From Goniomonas avonlea (Eukaryota > Cryptophyceae > Goniomonadida > Goniomonadaceae), in NCBI GenBank assembly GCA_003573635.1, contig QUTJ01031703.1:1-15344 (forward strand): a DNA stretch of 15,344 nt. Direction: 5' to 3'. Numbering within the stretch: the first letter of the stretch is position 1; each line of letters starts with the position of its first letter. This document shows, one piece after another, positions 1 to 8,337 of this stretch. The notes under the pieces were generated by a model. The model made no database searches, was not told the DNA's origin, and saw only the letters and a program-made list of their open reading frames with translations. The translations under genes and the position numbers were made by a program.

Positions 1-3000
1 GCACCCGCGACAATCTTCAGCAGCGCGCCGACGAATTCATTGCGGCTTGTGTGCCTGAGGTCCAGGCCTGTGCCGCCTCCGGTCTGCCCCAACAGTCCAG
101 ACAGCACCCGTAAAATGGCCTTTTTGAGCTCGGGAAAGTTTTTGTTGACTGGGCCCATGTCTTCGAGGCCAACCCAGGGACTTGACTCGATGGTCACGTC
201 GCTGTTGGAGCGTAAATTAGCCTGGAGTATCTGATGACGTGGGTTGCTCCTTGTATGCTGATTGCGGGCGTCCAGTCAGAACTAGGGCAAAGTCGCCAGG
301 TTACCGCAGCTATGATGGGAGGAGGGAGGGGAGGAGACTGCAGTCCAAGGACCTCACGAGGGTACGGACGTGAGACAGAGTGTGTGGGGAGGCATTCAAC
401 ATGAGACGAGGCGGAGAGAGGGGGGGAGGGGGGGGGGTGGCCTAGCCCGGTGCACTACGACGGACATTCGAAGCGCACTCCCCTTGACTCTCAACCACCA
501 GACCAACTCAGGAGTCCGAGCTGCAGGACAGCCCAGGACACTTCTTCTCTTGACTCTCAACCACTTCTGCGGCAGGGAGATGCGACGAGTATGTGAGGGG
601 CATGTGAGGGTTATGTATAGGGCTCCTCTCTGGATAGCGAATTTGGTGTGTGTGTGTGTGCTGGTGTGTCTGTGTCTGGGAGTTGGTGTGTGTGTGCTGG
701 TGTGTGTGTGTGTCCAATGTGTGCTGCCGCTGCGATGGCACACAGGGCACGCACGCGATCACCCATGCGCACCTGTCAGCGGCTGCGGCGTCGCGCACCG
801 CCGACCACACTCGAGTGAGGCCCAGCGGCTCTCTGACGTTGTACGGCTCCCGGTCCACGTACAAATGCAGCAGCAGCTCGGCAAACGCTCGCCGGACCCC
901 GAAGGGCAGGTCCTCGTTCATGACCAGCTTCTTCGTGACAGCGTAGCTGGGGACCAGCCGTCGATGGAGGATGAGGTCGATGGAAGCACGGTTCCGCCCG
1001 GCAGATATGCTCGCGAGCAGCTCCACACACCGCACAAAGAAGCGCAGCATGAGGGGGCGGTACGCCATCTCCGCGGTCGACGCGCGGAAGATTGCCTCGC
1101 CCTGGCCCTTGAACTCGCAGATGTCTATCCGTCCGCCTTCGCTCTCGACGAGGTCTGGCCGTGACCCGTCCCATATGATCAGCGTCTCGCGCGACTTGCC
1201 CTTGGCGTCGGGCGTCGCAACCGCGTCAAACTTGAGGAAGAAGGCGTCAGACACCTTGGGGTCGCGCAGGCAGCGGGCGACGAGGCGCTGGTTGTTCGGC
1301 ACGGCCGACCCGTCGCAGACGCAGAGAGTGAGCAGAAAGTTCACGTACGACGGCGTCTTTTGCGCGCAAACAAGCTCGACAAACTTCATGACGTGCCTCT
1401 TGCGGACCTGCAGGGGCCTCAACAAACACACAAAGCATGGCGAGAGGTGAGAGAGGGAGGGACTGGAACAAAAAAGCTCGTGTGTGAGCATACCTATTCA
1501 CGCAAACAGGACGGGGCAGAAGGGAGGGGACAGGTCGAAGAGAGTGTGAACTGTGGGTTGGCTCGTGGAGGTCGAGAGGGTCGCCTCGGATAGGGGATGT
1601 TGGGGGTCGATCAAACACCTCCAGGGAGCCTTCAAACAGCCGTTTGTGTGCAGTGTTTGTGTTCGAGATGTGTGGCGCACAAACACACACAACTGACACA
1701 AGCATGCGCGCACGCGCACACATACAGACGTGTGCGCGTGCGCACGCGCACACGGGCACACGCCACCCGTACGCACTCACGCGCGCTCACGCACCCACGC
1801 GCGCCCAATACACATACACACGCATGCACGCGCCCAATACACATGCACGCACGCGCACGCACGCGCGCACCTGGCGCAGGAGCTGGCGGTTGTTGCGGAA
1901 GAGGCTGAGCAAGCACCAGTTGGGGCGCAGCTCAGTGCCCAGGTGGCTCTGTATCAACTGCAAAAACCGGAAGCAGCTCAATTGGTTGGTGGGGTGCGTT
2001 GTGCACATCAGCCTGAGGAGGTGGTAGATCAGCCTGCAGCACTGCAGCATGTCTGGCCCCCAGACCGAGACCCGCGGCAGCTGGTGCACTGACACCAAGT
2101 GCCGGAGGGGCATCTCGAGCACGAGCATGAACGTTTCGATTGCGTGCTGCTCTGCCAGGATGTTCTGCATAGAGCGCACCGGCAGGCCGTACCGCGTCAG
2201 GGGGTCGTTCATCGTCTTCGGGTTGTCATCGTCAGTCGTTTCCTGCAAATTTGATTACTATTTCCTACGCCAGGGCCATTGCCAGCATTGTTGATTGGAT
2301 GGATTACTTCTATTGAGTGTAGGTGTTTGACCGAGACTGTGCTTTACCGAGACAGGGAGTTGCATCCTGCTATCGTTGCGTGTGCGTTGTGCGTCGTCGC
2401 TGCGACTGCGAGTGCGCCTCCTGCTGGTGAGTTCTAGTGCCCACTTGTTGTGAACCAGACGTAAGCAATATAAACCAGACTAATCAAGTGATCATGCCGC
2501 ACGTGCCAGTTGATAGATACTTCGAATGGCTCCGAACCAGCCGCTCAAACCTGCCGCTGGTTTATAACCCAGCGACAGGAAGTAGGCACGACGCACATTG
2601 ACAAGCGAAGTCAGCACAGCAGCCATCTTAGGGGCGTGGGTGTCGAAGAGCTTCTTCATAGCGAGCTGCTCCTCACACAGCGGCACTCGAGGGTCTTCGT
2701 CCTGCCTCTGTCTTAGCTGGTCCAGCACGTGCAAGCGCTCTCGCACTGCGTCGGGGTCGTGCCAGTCCTCGTCGTCGTCGTCACGCAACGAGGACGTCAG
2801 TGTGCGATGCAGAGTCGCGACGTCGTGCAGGAACAGGTTCAAAACAGTGAGGGACCGGCACACTGCCAACACCTGGGAGATATCGCAGTCAGGCCATTGT
2901 CCGTGCGTGCACGTGGCGGCCCGGATCCTGCGTGCACGGAAGAGCAGAGCATGTAAAACGATTGAGTCCTGTTACCCTGGGCTCCCGCACGAACACGCAC

Positions 3001-3647
3001 GCGCCAACGCACACACACACACACGCACACGCACACCCACGCGCACGCGCACAGACACACCCACACCCACGCGCACACACAGAGAGAGACACACACACAC
3101 ACGCACACGCACGCGCACGCGCGCACGCACACCCACTCCCACACGCACGCGCGCACGCACACCCACTCCCACACGCACACGCACGCGCACACCGGAATCT
3201 CGGCGCTGCCACCACGCGCAGCCTGCGTTCCAGCCATCGAGTTCGCTCTCTGCTCTCTCTGTCTCTCTCTGTCTCTCTCTGTCTCTGTCTCTCCCTCTGT
3301 CTCTCTTTGTCTCTCTCTGGCTCTCTCTGGCTCTCTCTCTCTGTCTCTCTCGGTCTCTCTCGGTCTCTCTCGGTCTCTCTCTCTCCCTTCTCTCTCTCTC
3401 TTCCCTCTCTCTCTCTCTCCTTGACGAAAATGCTGTCGACTGCTCCGCGTTTTGTCACAGAGAATGACACTCATTTCGATGCTTTCCGACCCACCCACAT
3501 TCTTTCGCTGCGCGTTTGCAAAGTGAAATGAGTTTGGGTGATTGTTATCACAAAGGTGGATTATCTCGAGCACAGAGACCTCCGCTAATCTCAGGCATCC
3601 AAATCCGATCTCATCCCGTCGAGCACGTGGTGTGAAATCGTGTGCGC

Positions 3648-3679
<32 letters not shown>

Positions 3680-5252
3680 GTCTGTGTCTGTGCCAGTGCC
3701 GTGCTTGTGCCTGCTATAGAACCACATGCACCACACACACACGCCACACCAGCACGCACACACGAGGAGAGGAGAGCTGTCAGCACAGCCACTTGCGACC
3801 ACCTACCCGAATAACTGCATCGTCTGGAAGCAGGACAACAGAATGAGCGTCACTGTCGTGGCGCTCGCCAACGAGTTCCAGTCTGTGAATAACACCGGAG
3901 TCACCCCCCCCACCGATCTGCTCGCTCTCGTCCTTGCCCTCATCGTCCGAACTCGCTGCGGAACTCGCCATCGAGCTAGACGCGTCAAACTGGGTCAAGT
4001 TCACGCCGGCTCCGGGACGCAGCACTGTGTCGAGGTCGTAGGTGCTCTCGCTCGCATGGAGCCACATGCCAGTGGCGACGTGCTGGAAGTACACCAGCGA
4101 CGACACGCGGAGAATGTTCTTGCGGGTGGGGTCTTCCTTGGCCGGCACCAGGCGCCACTGTGTCATAGGATCAAGGTAATGCCGTGTGATCACAATGTTA
4201 TATCCTGGCACTCGTGTGGTGCATCCCCCCGGCGACATCGGGCACGACCCATCCGAGGAGGGCGCCACAGACAGATACTGTCGAGCGGCTGCATGCTTGA
4301 TTCTGTACACTTTCTCCTGCATCACCACAGGCTCACCCGCCCACTCTACAGCAATTCCTTCAATTTTCCAATACGAGTTTGACAAAGGTCTTGGATTTTC
4401 AGCATCCATTGCAGCTTCCTGATAGAAAGGCCCAAAGTCTCGCAGTTCCTGGAACTGGTCGAAGCTCATGAAGGCCTCGAACTCTTTGTGATAAAATCTC
4501 ACATTTGCGTCGCCAAGAACCATCTGGGATGACTTCCCAGTTGTAGTGTCATCACTACGAGCACTACGGAACGGAATGATTTGGAACCGCCCACCTTCGT
4601 GTGAGGCGTTCACCTCAGCACTCGAGACAACATGCCCTTGCATCACAGGGTTCTGAAGAACCGGGGAGTCGTGCAACGGCGGGGCAACGTGCAAAAGCAA
4701 CTCCTTAGCCTTGGTTCCAGCCAGCCTAACAACATCACGGAACAAGACGGCTTGTCCTTCCACTTGAGATCGGTAAGACGGTCTTACATCGAGCCAGGAC
4801 CCATCGTTCCCATGGGCAACTAGAGCTACACGTGTGTTCGATGGCTCTTGCAGCGCATGCGCCTTAGTTAGGGTTATGAACTTGCCCGATACACAATGAC
4901 GGAGCTGCACAACTGTCGAACCAAACGTGATGACCGTTCCCTTGACACGATCGTTTTCGCGAACATTGTTGGCCTGCTCGGCCTTGATGGCCTCATCGAG
5001 CCGCTGCAGATCTGCAGTCGATGCCCCTCTAGCTGCAGAATTCGCACGCGCCTTCTGTGCGGTGTAGTCACACCGCCGCCAGAGCTCAAACTGGCAGTCC
5101 CGCAGGTTTGGTGGGAAGTCCAAACCTGAGACCAGTTCGTCGACTCGAAGCGAGTCATCAACAAGACCACTTCCATTAAGGAAACCGTTGCGTTGTGGAT
5201 CGGAAATCACCACTGTGTCGCCAATGCGCACAGGTCTGTTTGGACCAGCCAT
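1..5252 (-). CDS. IP3 receptor/ryanodine-receptor-like Ca2+-release channel, N-terminal part (partial, 5 exons)
   Basis: Exons (minus strand): 5252-3807, 2872-2597, 2242-1871, 1407-799 and 221-<1, about 974 residues; all chosen introns are phase 0. In this family the protein is a tetrameric ER Ca2+-release channel. Residues 1-215 resemble the Ins145_P3_rec beta-trefoil (CQFELW at 53-58, QLRHCVSGKFITL at 116-128). Residues about 225-480 resemble a MIR domain, with an acidic Ser-rich stretch near 427-457. Exons 2-5 form a helical RIH-like region, including QNILAEQ (600-606) and LLTLCVCDGSAVPNNQ (about 725-740), which match the family's armadillo helices. The start ATG at 5252 has the context TAAAATGGC. 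The channel pore lies beyond the left edge. The end of exon 4 is uncertain: a GTGCGC donor at 798 keeps phase 0 with exon 5, while a donor at 772 would need another acceptor. Two IP3-contacting positions look replaced (see findings), so ligand specificity is open. Confidence 0.88.
644..722. repeat. (GT)n-rich microsatellite in channel intron 4
   Basis: Imperfect GTGTGT tracts broken by CTG and CTGGGAG interruptions lie inside the intron between exons 4 and 5 of the channel gene (about 798-222, minus strand). The rest of that intron holds a G-rich run at 419-439 and a 14-bp direct repeat, TTGACTCTCAACCA (485-498 and 551-564). I see no exon in it. Confidence 0.85.
1676..1870. repeat. CA/CG alternating purine-pyrimidine repeat in channel intron 3
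   Basis: Nearly 200 bp of mixed ACACGC, GCGCAC and CACACA steps run up to the 5' splice site of channel intron 3 (intron 1870-1408, minus strand). The donor CAG|GTGCGCG is itself the edge of the repeat. Two copies of CGCCCAATACACAT show local duplication. Overlapping long open frames here on both strands are repeat translations, not genes. Confidence 0.9.
2243..2596 (-). other. Channel intron 2, no internal feature seen
   Basis: This 354-nt intron lies between channel exons 2 and 3, with donor AAT|GTGCGT at 2596 and acceptor TTTGCAG at 2243. It is the only phase-0 donor near the end of exon 2 that reads on into exon 3. It has no tandem repeat, unlike the other long introns of this gene. Confidence 0.6.
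2997..3195. repeat. CACACG-type satellite with a duplicated block, channel intron 1
   Basis: Alternating CA/CG sequence with short CCCACTCCC interruptions. A block of about 30 bp containing CGCACACCCACTCCCACACG occurs twice in tandem (about 3125-3180). It lies in the 934-nt first intron of the channel gene (3806-2873, minus strand). Confidence 0.9.
3245..3421. repeat. Polypyrimidine CTCTCTGTCTCT tract, channel intron 1
   Basis: About 175 bp of almost pure C/T on the plus strand (A/G on the coding strand), with a G roughly every 8-10 bases (CTGTCTCT, CTGGCTCT, CGGTCTCT variants). It is one of four separate simple-sequence blocks in the first channel intron. Confidence 0.92.
3641..3713. repeat. 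(GTGCCT)n hexanucleotide repeat, channel intron 1
   Basis: Consecutive GTGCCT/GTGTCT units lie about 95 bp inside channel intron 1, counting from its donor at 3806. A short CACACACACGCC tract at 3731-3746 sits between it and the donor. Confidence 0.88.
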
Positions 5253-5631
5253 TTTAGTTCAGGCGAGACATATTTCAAAGATCTGGGGGTCCGCCGCGGA
5301 CTCTCAAGTGGCACGTGTATAATCAGTTTTTGTTATTCCCGGATACCGTTCACAATCTTCCAACCCTTGGAGATAGAAGGGGATGGCCAACGGCCCAACC
5401 ACTACTCTTGGACTTCAGTCTTCAGTGGCACTTGGCGTTGTTTGCCATTGGGGGTTTGACCGCCCAGAGTCTGCACTGCCTGCTGTGCTTGTGGTGTCCG
5501 AATGCTCGCGGGAGAAGTTTTTTAGATTAATGCGATTTCCGTGCTCCTGCTGGGGCAGCGATGCCGTGGCACCCTCGACGCAAACAGTCGAGGTTCAAAA
5601 AAACGACGACAAACGTTCAAGGCCCACAAAA
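5253..5631. promoter_or_regulatory. Divergent promoter region between the channel gene and the 335-aa gene
   Basis: This 379-bp gap separates two genes transcribed away from each other, so it should hold both promoters and 5' UTRs. It has a palindromic CACGTG E-box/G-box core at 5312-5317 and a near-palindrome GTCCGCCGCGGAC at about 5289-5301. No clear TATA box is seen. An open frame crossing it (from 5383) continues into exon 1 of the plus-strand gene, but it shows no family match. Confidence 0.5.
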
Positions 5632-6785
5632 ATGTCTGGGCCTCGGTATCACAAATCCGAAATCCTACGGGCAGAGACAATTCAAACAGTACAGATTGAT
5701 AGTGTAGATGAGTTCAGTCGCGATAAAGTGCTGGGTCCGCTTCTCATCAAAGGGTGGTATCTGCTGGTGAGCGCTTTTGGAGGCTTTTGATTGGTCACTG
5801 ACCAGGTTCGCAGAGCGAAAGCGTTTCCGAAACATCGCGCATCATGGTTCTTGCTGCCGGGTCCCAGACTATGAACAAGCCTGTTGTCTTACCGCGCAAA
5901 GCCTCCGACAAGATGCTCAAGTTCACTGTGAAATTGGGGGACGAAGACAAGCTCAAGGAAGCACTGGAGACCAAGGGACTCGAGATCCAGGTTGGAAGTA
6001 CTCTTGGGTGTGTGTTGCCTCGAAGATCTTACTCGGAATCAGGCTGTTAAAACCCCGAGAGGTCTTGCTGCCCCTGGCGAGGAGATGGTGAACGTGTTGG
6101 TGCGTCCAGAGGTGCCCATCAGGCCGTCCACAGCCCTGGGTGGCAAGAAGGGTCACAGCTCTGTAACTGGGCCTCGAAGGTAAGCTACTGTTAGATACTC
6201 AAAACTCTCCTTCTCACTGTGTCCAGCTACCACCAGAGAGTGCAAGCGATCAAGCCTCGCCTCCTGAAACCCCGGAAATTGCAGAAAACAGAACTGGGGT
6301 CACCGATTGAGGTGAACACTGTCATGGACGCTGAAGATCTTTTTGATGCCTATGAGGACGAAGCCTTGAGTATTGGAGACCTCACCCCCTCGAACTCTTT
6401 TTATCTTGGTCAACGCACGCCGGCGCGCGCAGCGCACAAGCACACGTTCAAGTGGAGCCCGCCCTCTCCCGCGAGCGCAGCAGCGCTCCCTCTTTCAGGG
6501 ACTCTCGAGGAGGCACTGTTGTCAGGGGATGACGGGGCCCCAAAGATCAGTCAATCCTCGGAGAGGAAGCCAGACGAACAGTCCCCAGCACGCACTGACA
6601 CGGAGCAAGCAGCCCTCGCCAGTATTTTGGGAACGAGCTTGCTTCACAAACAGAATCTCAACTCCACAATTGCCGAAGCCAACAAGCCGACAAAATTGCA
6701 GAAACCAGTGCCTAAAGCTCGTGCGAAGTATGGATTGCCGGCGTTTACACCTTGCAAGGAGCCAGAGCCGCTCCCGGCATTTTGA
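5632..6785 (+). CDS. Hypothetical, mostly disordered 335-aa protein (4 exons)
   Basis: Not recognised. The model joins exons 5632-5766, 5814-5990, 6043-6179 and 6227-6785 (1008 nt including stop). Introns are 47, 52 and 47 nt: phase 0, phase 0 and phase 2. Donors are GTGAGC, GTTGGA (weak) and GTAAGC. The start ATG at 5632 follows an A-rich context; a shorter protein could begin at ATG 5844 in exon 2. The N-terminal 100 residues include a charged helical stretch (residues about 70-102, ending KLKEALETKGLEIQ). The rest is rich in Pro, Ser, Lys and Ala, with a basic block (KPRLLKPRKLQK, residues about 159-170), an acidic patch (DAEDLFDAYEDEA) and a KPVPKARAKYG segment near the end. Such composition suits a nuclear or cytoskeletal adaptor, but that is inference. 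I see no signal peptide, membrane segment or KEN box. Confidence 0.6.
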
Positions 6786-6944
6786 AGGGGTGCACTGACT
6801 CGGCGCGCTAATTGTTTATTCACCAACTCTTGTACCACCGCTTTGTAACACTAATGAAACTGTAAATTATCAAGCTCCTGAAAAAATGTGGAAATCCGTG
6901 CCCATTTTTTCAGCCCAACCTGCTTGCGATTGCGCACTCCGGCG
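6786..6944. other. Probable 3' UTR/flank of the 335-aa gene
   Basis: After the TGA at 6783-6785 comes an A/T-richer stretch with two TGTAA elements (near 6845 and 6862), a motif used as a polyadenylation signal in some algae. No AATAAA is present here. The assignment is tentative. Confidence 0.3.
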
Positions 6945-7350
6945 GTGGAGAGGAGATCGGGTGCAGAGGACGGAGGGAGTGAGGGAGGGTCGCACACAGT
7001 TGTAGAGTTTGAAAAGAGAGGAGGGATACACACGTTAGTTCAGGAGAGGAGGAAGAGAGGGAGGGAGGGTACGTCACTCAATGTTTGTTGAGCTTGAGCT
7101 TGTGAAGGGGAGAGGAGGAAGAGAGGGAGGTTCGCACGTAGAGGAGGCACACACGTTGGTTGAGCTTCAGGAGAGGAGTAGAGAGGAGGAATAGGTGTGC
7201 GCACACGTTAGTTCAGGAGAGGAGGGATCGAGGGAGGGAGGGACGCACACACGTTTGTTGAGCTTCAGGAGGAATAGAGGGAGGGACGGCACACACACGT
7301 TTGTTGAGCTTCAGGAGAGGAGGAAGAGGAGGGTCGCACATGTGTTCAGT
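6945..7350. repeat. Purine-rich minisatellite, units about 45-55 bp
   Basis: Roughly seven degenerate units each combine CACACACGTTTGTTGAGCTT with a purine block such as AGGAGAGGAGGAAGAGAGGG. It lies between the convergent 335-aa gene and the secreted-protein gene. Open frames across it are repeat translations. Confidence 0.85.
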
Positions 7351-7380
7351 TGATTTAGTGGAGAGAAGTAGAGTGACAAT

Positions 7381-7698
7381 TGTCACACGGCATTTCACCT
7401 CGATGCAATTTTATTCAAGTTTGGAATCATGAGACATCGAAAGAGCGTACACGTGTTCCGCCGCATTGTTCAGATTTGAGAAGTGACAGAGTACAGGAAA
7501 GGTCTCGAGAAGTACAAGCGGAACCCGCAGTTGAGGTCCAGAGAGTTGTACAGTACAGAAGGACAGAGCCGTACAAGTACACGAGCAATAAGAGCAGAAC
7601 CGAGCGAATGGAAGCGGAGAAGACGTGATTAAATCCTCGTCAAGGTCCCGCTGGAAAGCATAGAGCCCAACTTTGGGGCTGAACATTGGCGACAGAGC
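7381..7698 (+). mobile_element. Possible LTR end plus primer-binding-site-like sequence
   Basis: A 305-bp segment beginning TGTCACACGG (7381) and ending GGGGCTGAACA (7685) has the TGT...ACA termini typical of LTRs. One base later TGGCGACAGAGC (7687-7698) could pair with the 3' end of a tRNA ending GTCGCCA, as serine tRNAs often do. No second LTR, integrase or reverse transcriptase is visible, so at best this is a fragment. The left boundary lies inside a palindrome, GTGACAATTGTCAC, and could be chance. Confidence 0.22.
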
Positions 7699-7921
7699 AC
7701 AGAGGCGTGCGTGTCGACGTTCGGGCGAGAAACGCCTGTGAATTCGTGGAGGGTCTCAGCGACGTCAAGTCAGCGTCTGTCAGCGTCTTGACAGTCAAAG
7801 ATCAAAGTCGCGAGAAAAGTGCGACAACGTTCACCATTTCCGACTTTGGCGTACAGCGTTTCGCCTTTGGGGCGACTGCACAGAAGGGTGTCGGTGACAA
7901 GCCGCGTACGTCGCCGGATCA
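7699..7921. other. Intergenic stretch, no supported gene
   Basis: Open frames cross this stretch, but none has a recognisable motif. It contains a small direct repeat (GTCAGCGTCTGTCAGCGTC, about 7766-7784) flanked by the inverted pair GTCAAG/CTTGAC. If the LTR reading is right, this would be the start of an element's internal region. Confidence 0.3.
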
Positions 7922-8312
7922 ATCTGCCCGGGACGTGCAACGAACAGAGCCGTCTGTTGGCAGGCCGCGAAATACGGAAGGCACGCGCCTGCAGTCGGCC
8001 GAGTGTGTGTGGTGCGCCGCGCTGATGAGGGAAGCCGCTGTGAGGAGAGAAATCGACGCAGATGTGGTAAGCGCGCTAGTTTTCAACGTTTAGCCCGGGA
8101 CGTGCAGCGCACAGAGCGCCTGTTGGCAGGCCGCGACCAGGAAGACATCGCACCGAAGCCCTGCAGTCGGCCGAGTTCTTGGGTTACGGAGTTTCTGCGA
8201 TCGCCCGCGCTGATGCGGGACGCCGCCGCTGATGAGCGAACCCGAAGCAGTGCCTCCACGAAGGAATGAACTAAGCGCGCGAGTGCTGGCAGCGCTAGTT
8301 TTCAACTTTTAG
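7922..8312 (+). pseudogene. Diverged two-copy tandem repeat with decayed coding character
   Basis: Copy 1 (about 7926-8092) and copy 2 (about 8093-8312, some 50 bp longer) share GCCCGGGACGTGC, CTGTTGGCAGGCCGCGA, CTGCAGTCGGCCGAG, GCGCTGATG and GCGCTAGTTTTCAAC in the same order. Both keep a frame reading ARDVQRTE and ALMR(E/D)AA, with differences mostly at third codon positions. A one-base indel just after ARDVQRTE puts the copies in different frames further on. That suggests former coding sequence, now broken. I do not recognise the protein; if the upstream LTR is real, a gag-like origin is possible. Confidence 0.35.
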
Positions 8313-8337
8313 AAAGAAACGCGAGCGCCCAACGAAG

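Noticed and set aside
370-1174. Plus-strand and alternative minus-strand frames over 370-1174
   Set aside because: They overlap channel exon 4, whose minus frame carries clear family motifs; the others are shadows or run into the GT repeat.
2598-3792. Several long ORFs full of His-Thr, Arg-Glu, Leu-Ser or Val-Cys runs
   Set aside because: They are translations of simple repeats inside channel intron 1, and no non-repeat domain is present.
5632-6785. The 335-aa protein as a securin-like anaphase inhibitor
   Set aside because: The Lys/Pro/Ser-rich look and an acidic patch suggested it, but I find neither a KEN box nor an RxxL destruction box, so there is no positive support.
8020-8250. Hammerhead-ribozyme-like CTGATGA...GAAA motifs
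   Set aside because: CTGATGA recurs in both repeat copies, but the sequence up to GAAA cannot form stem II, and copy 2 lacks GAAA.
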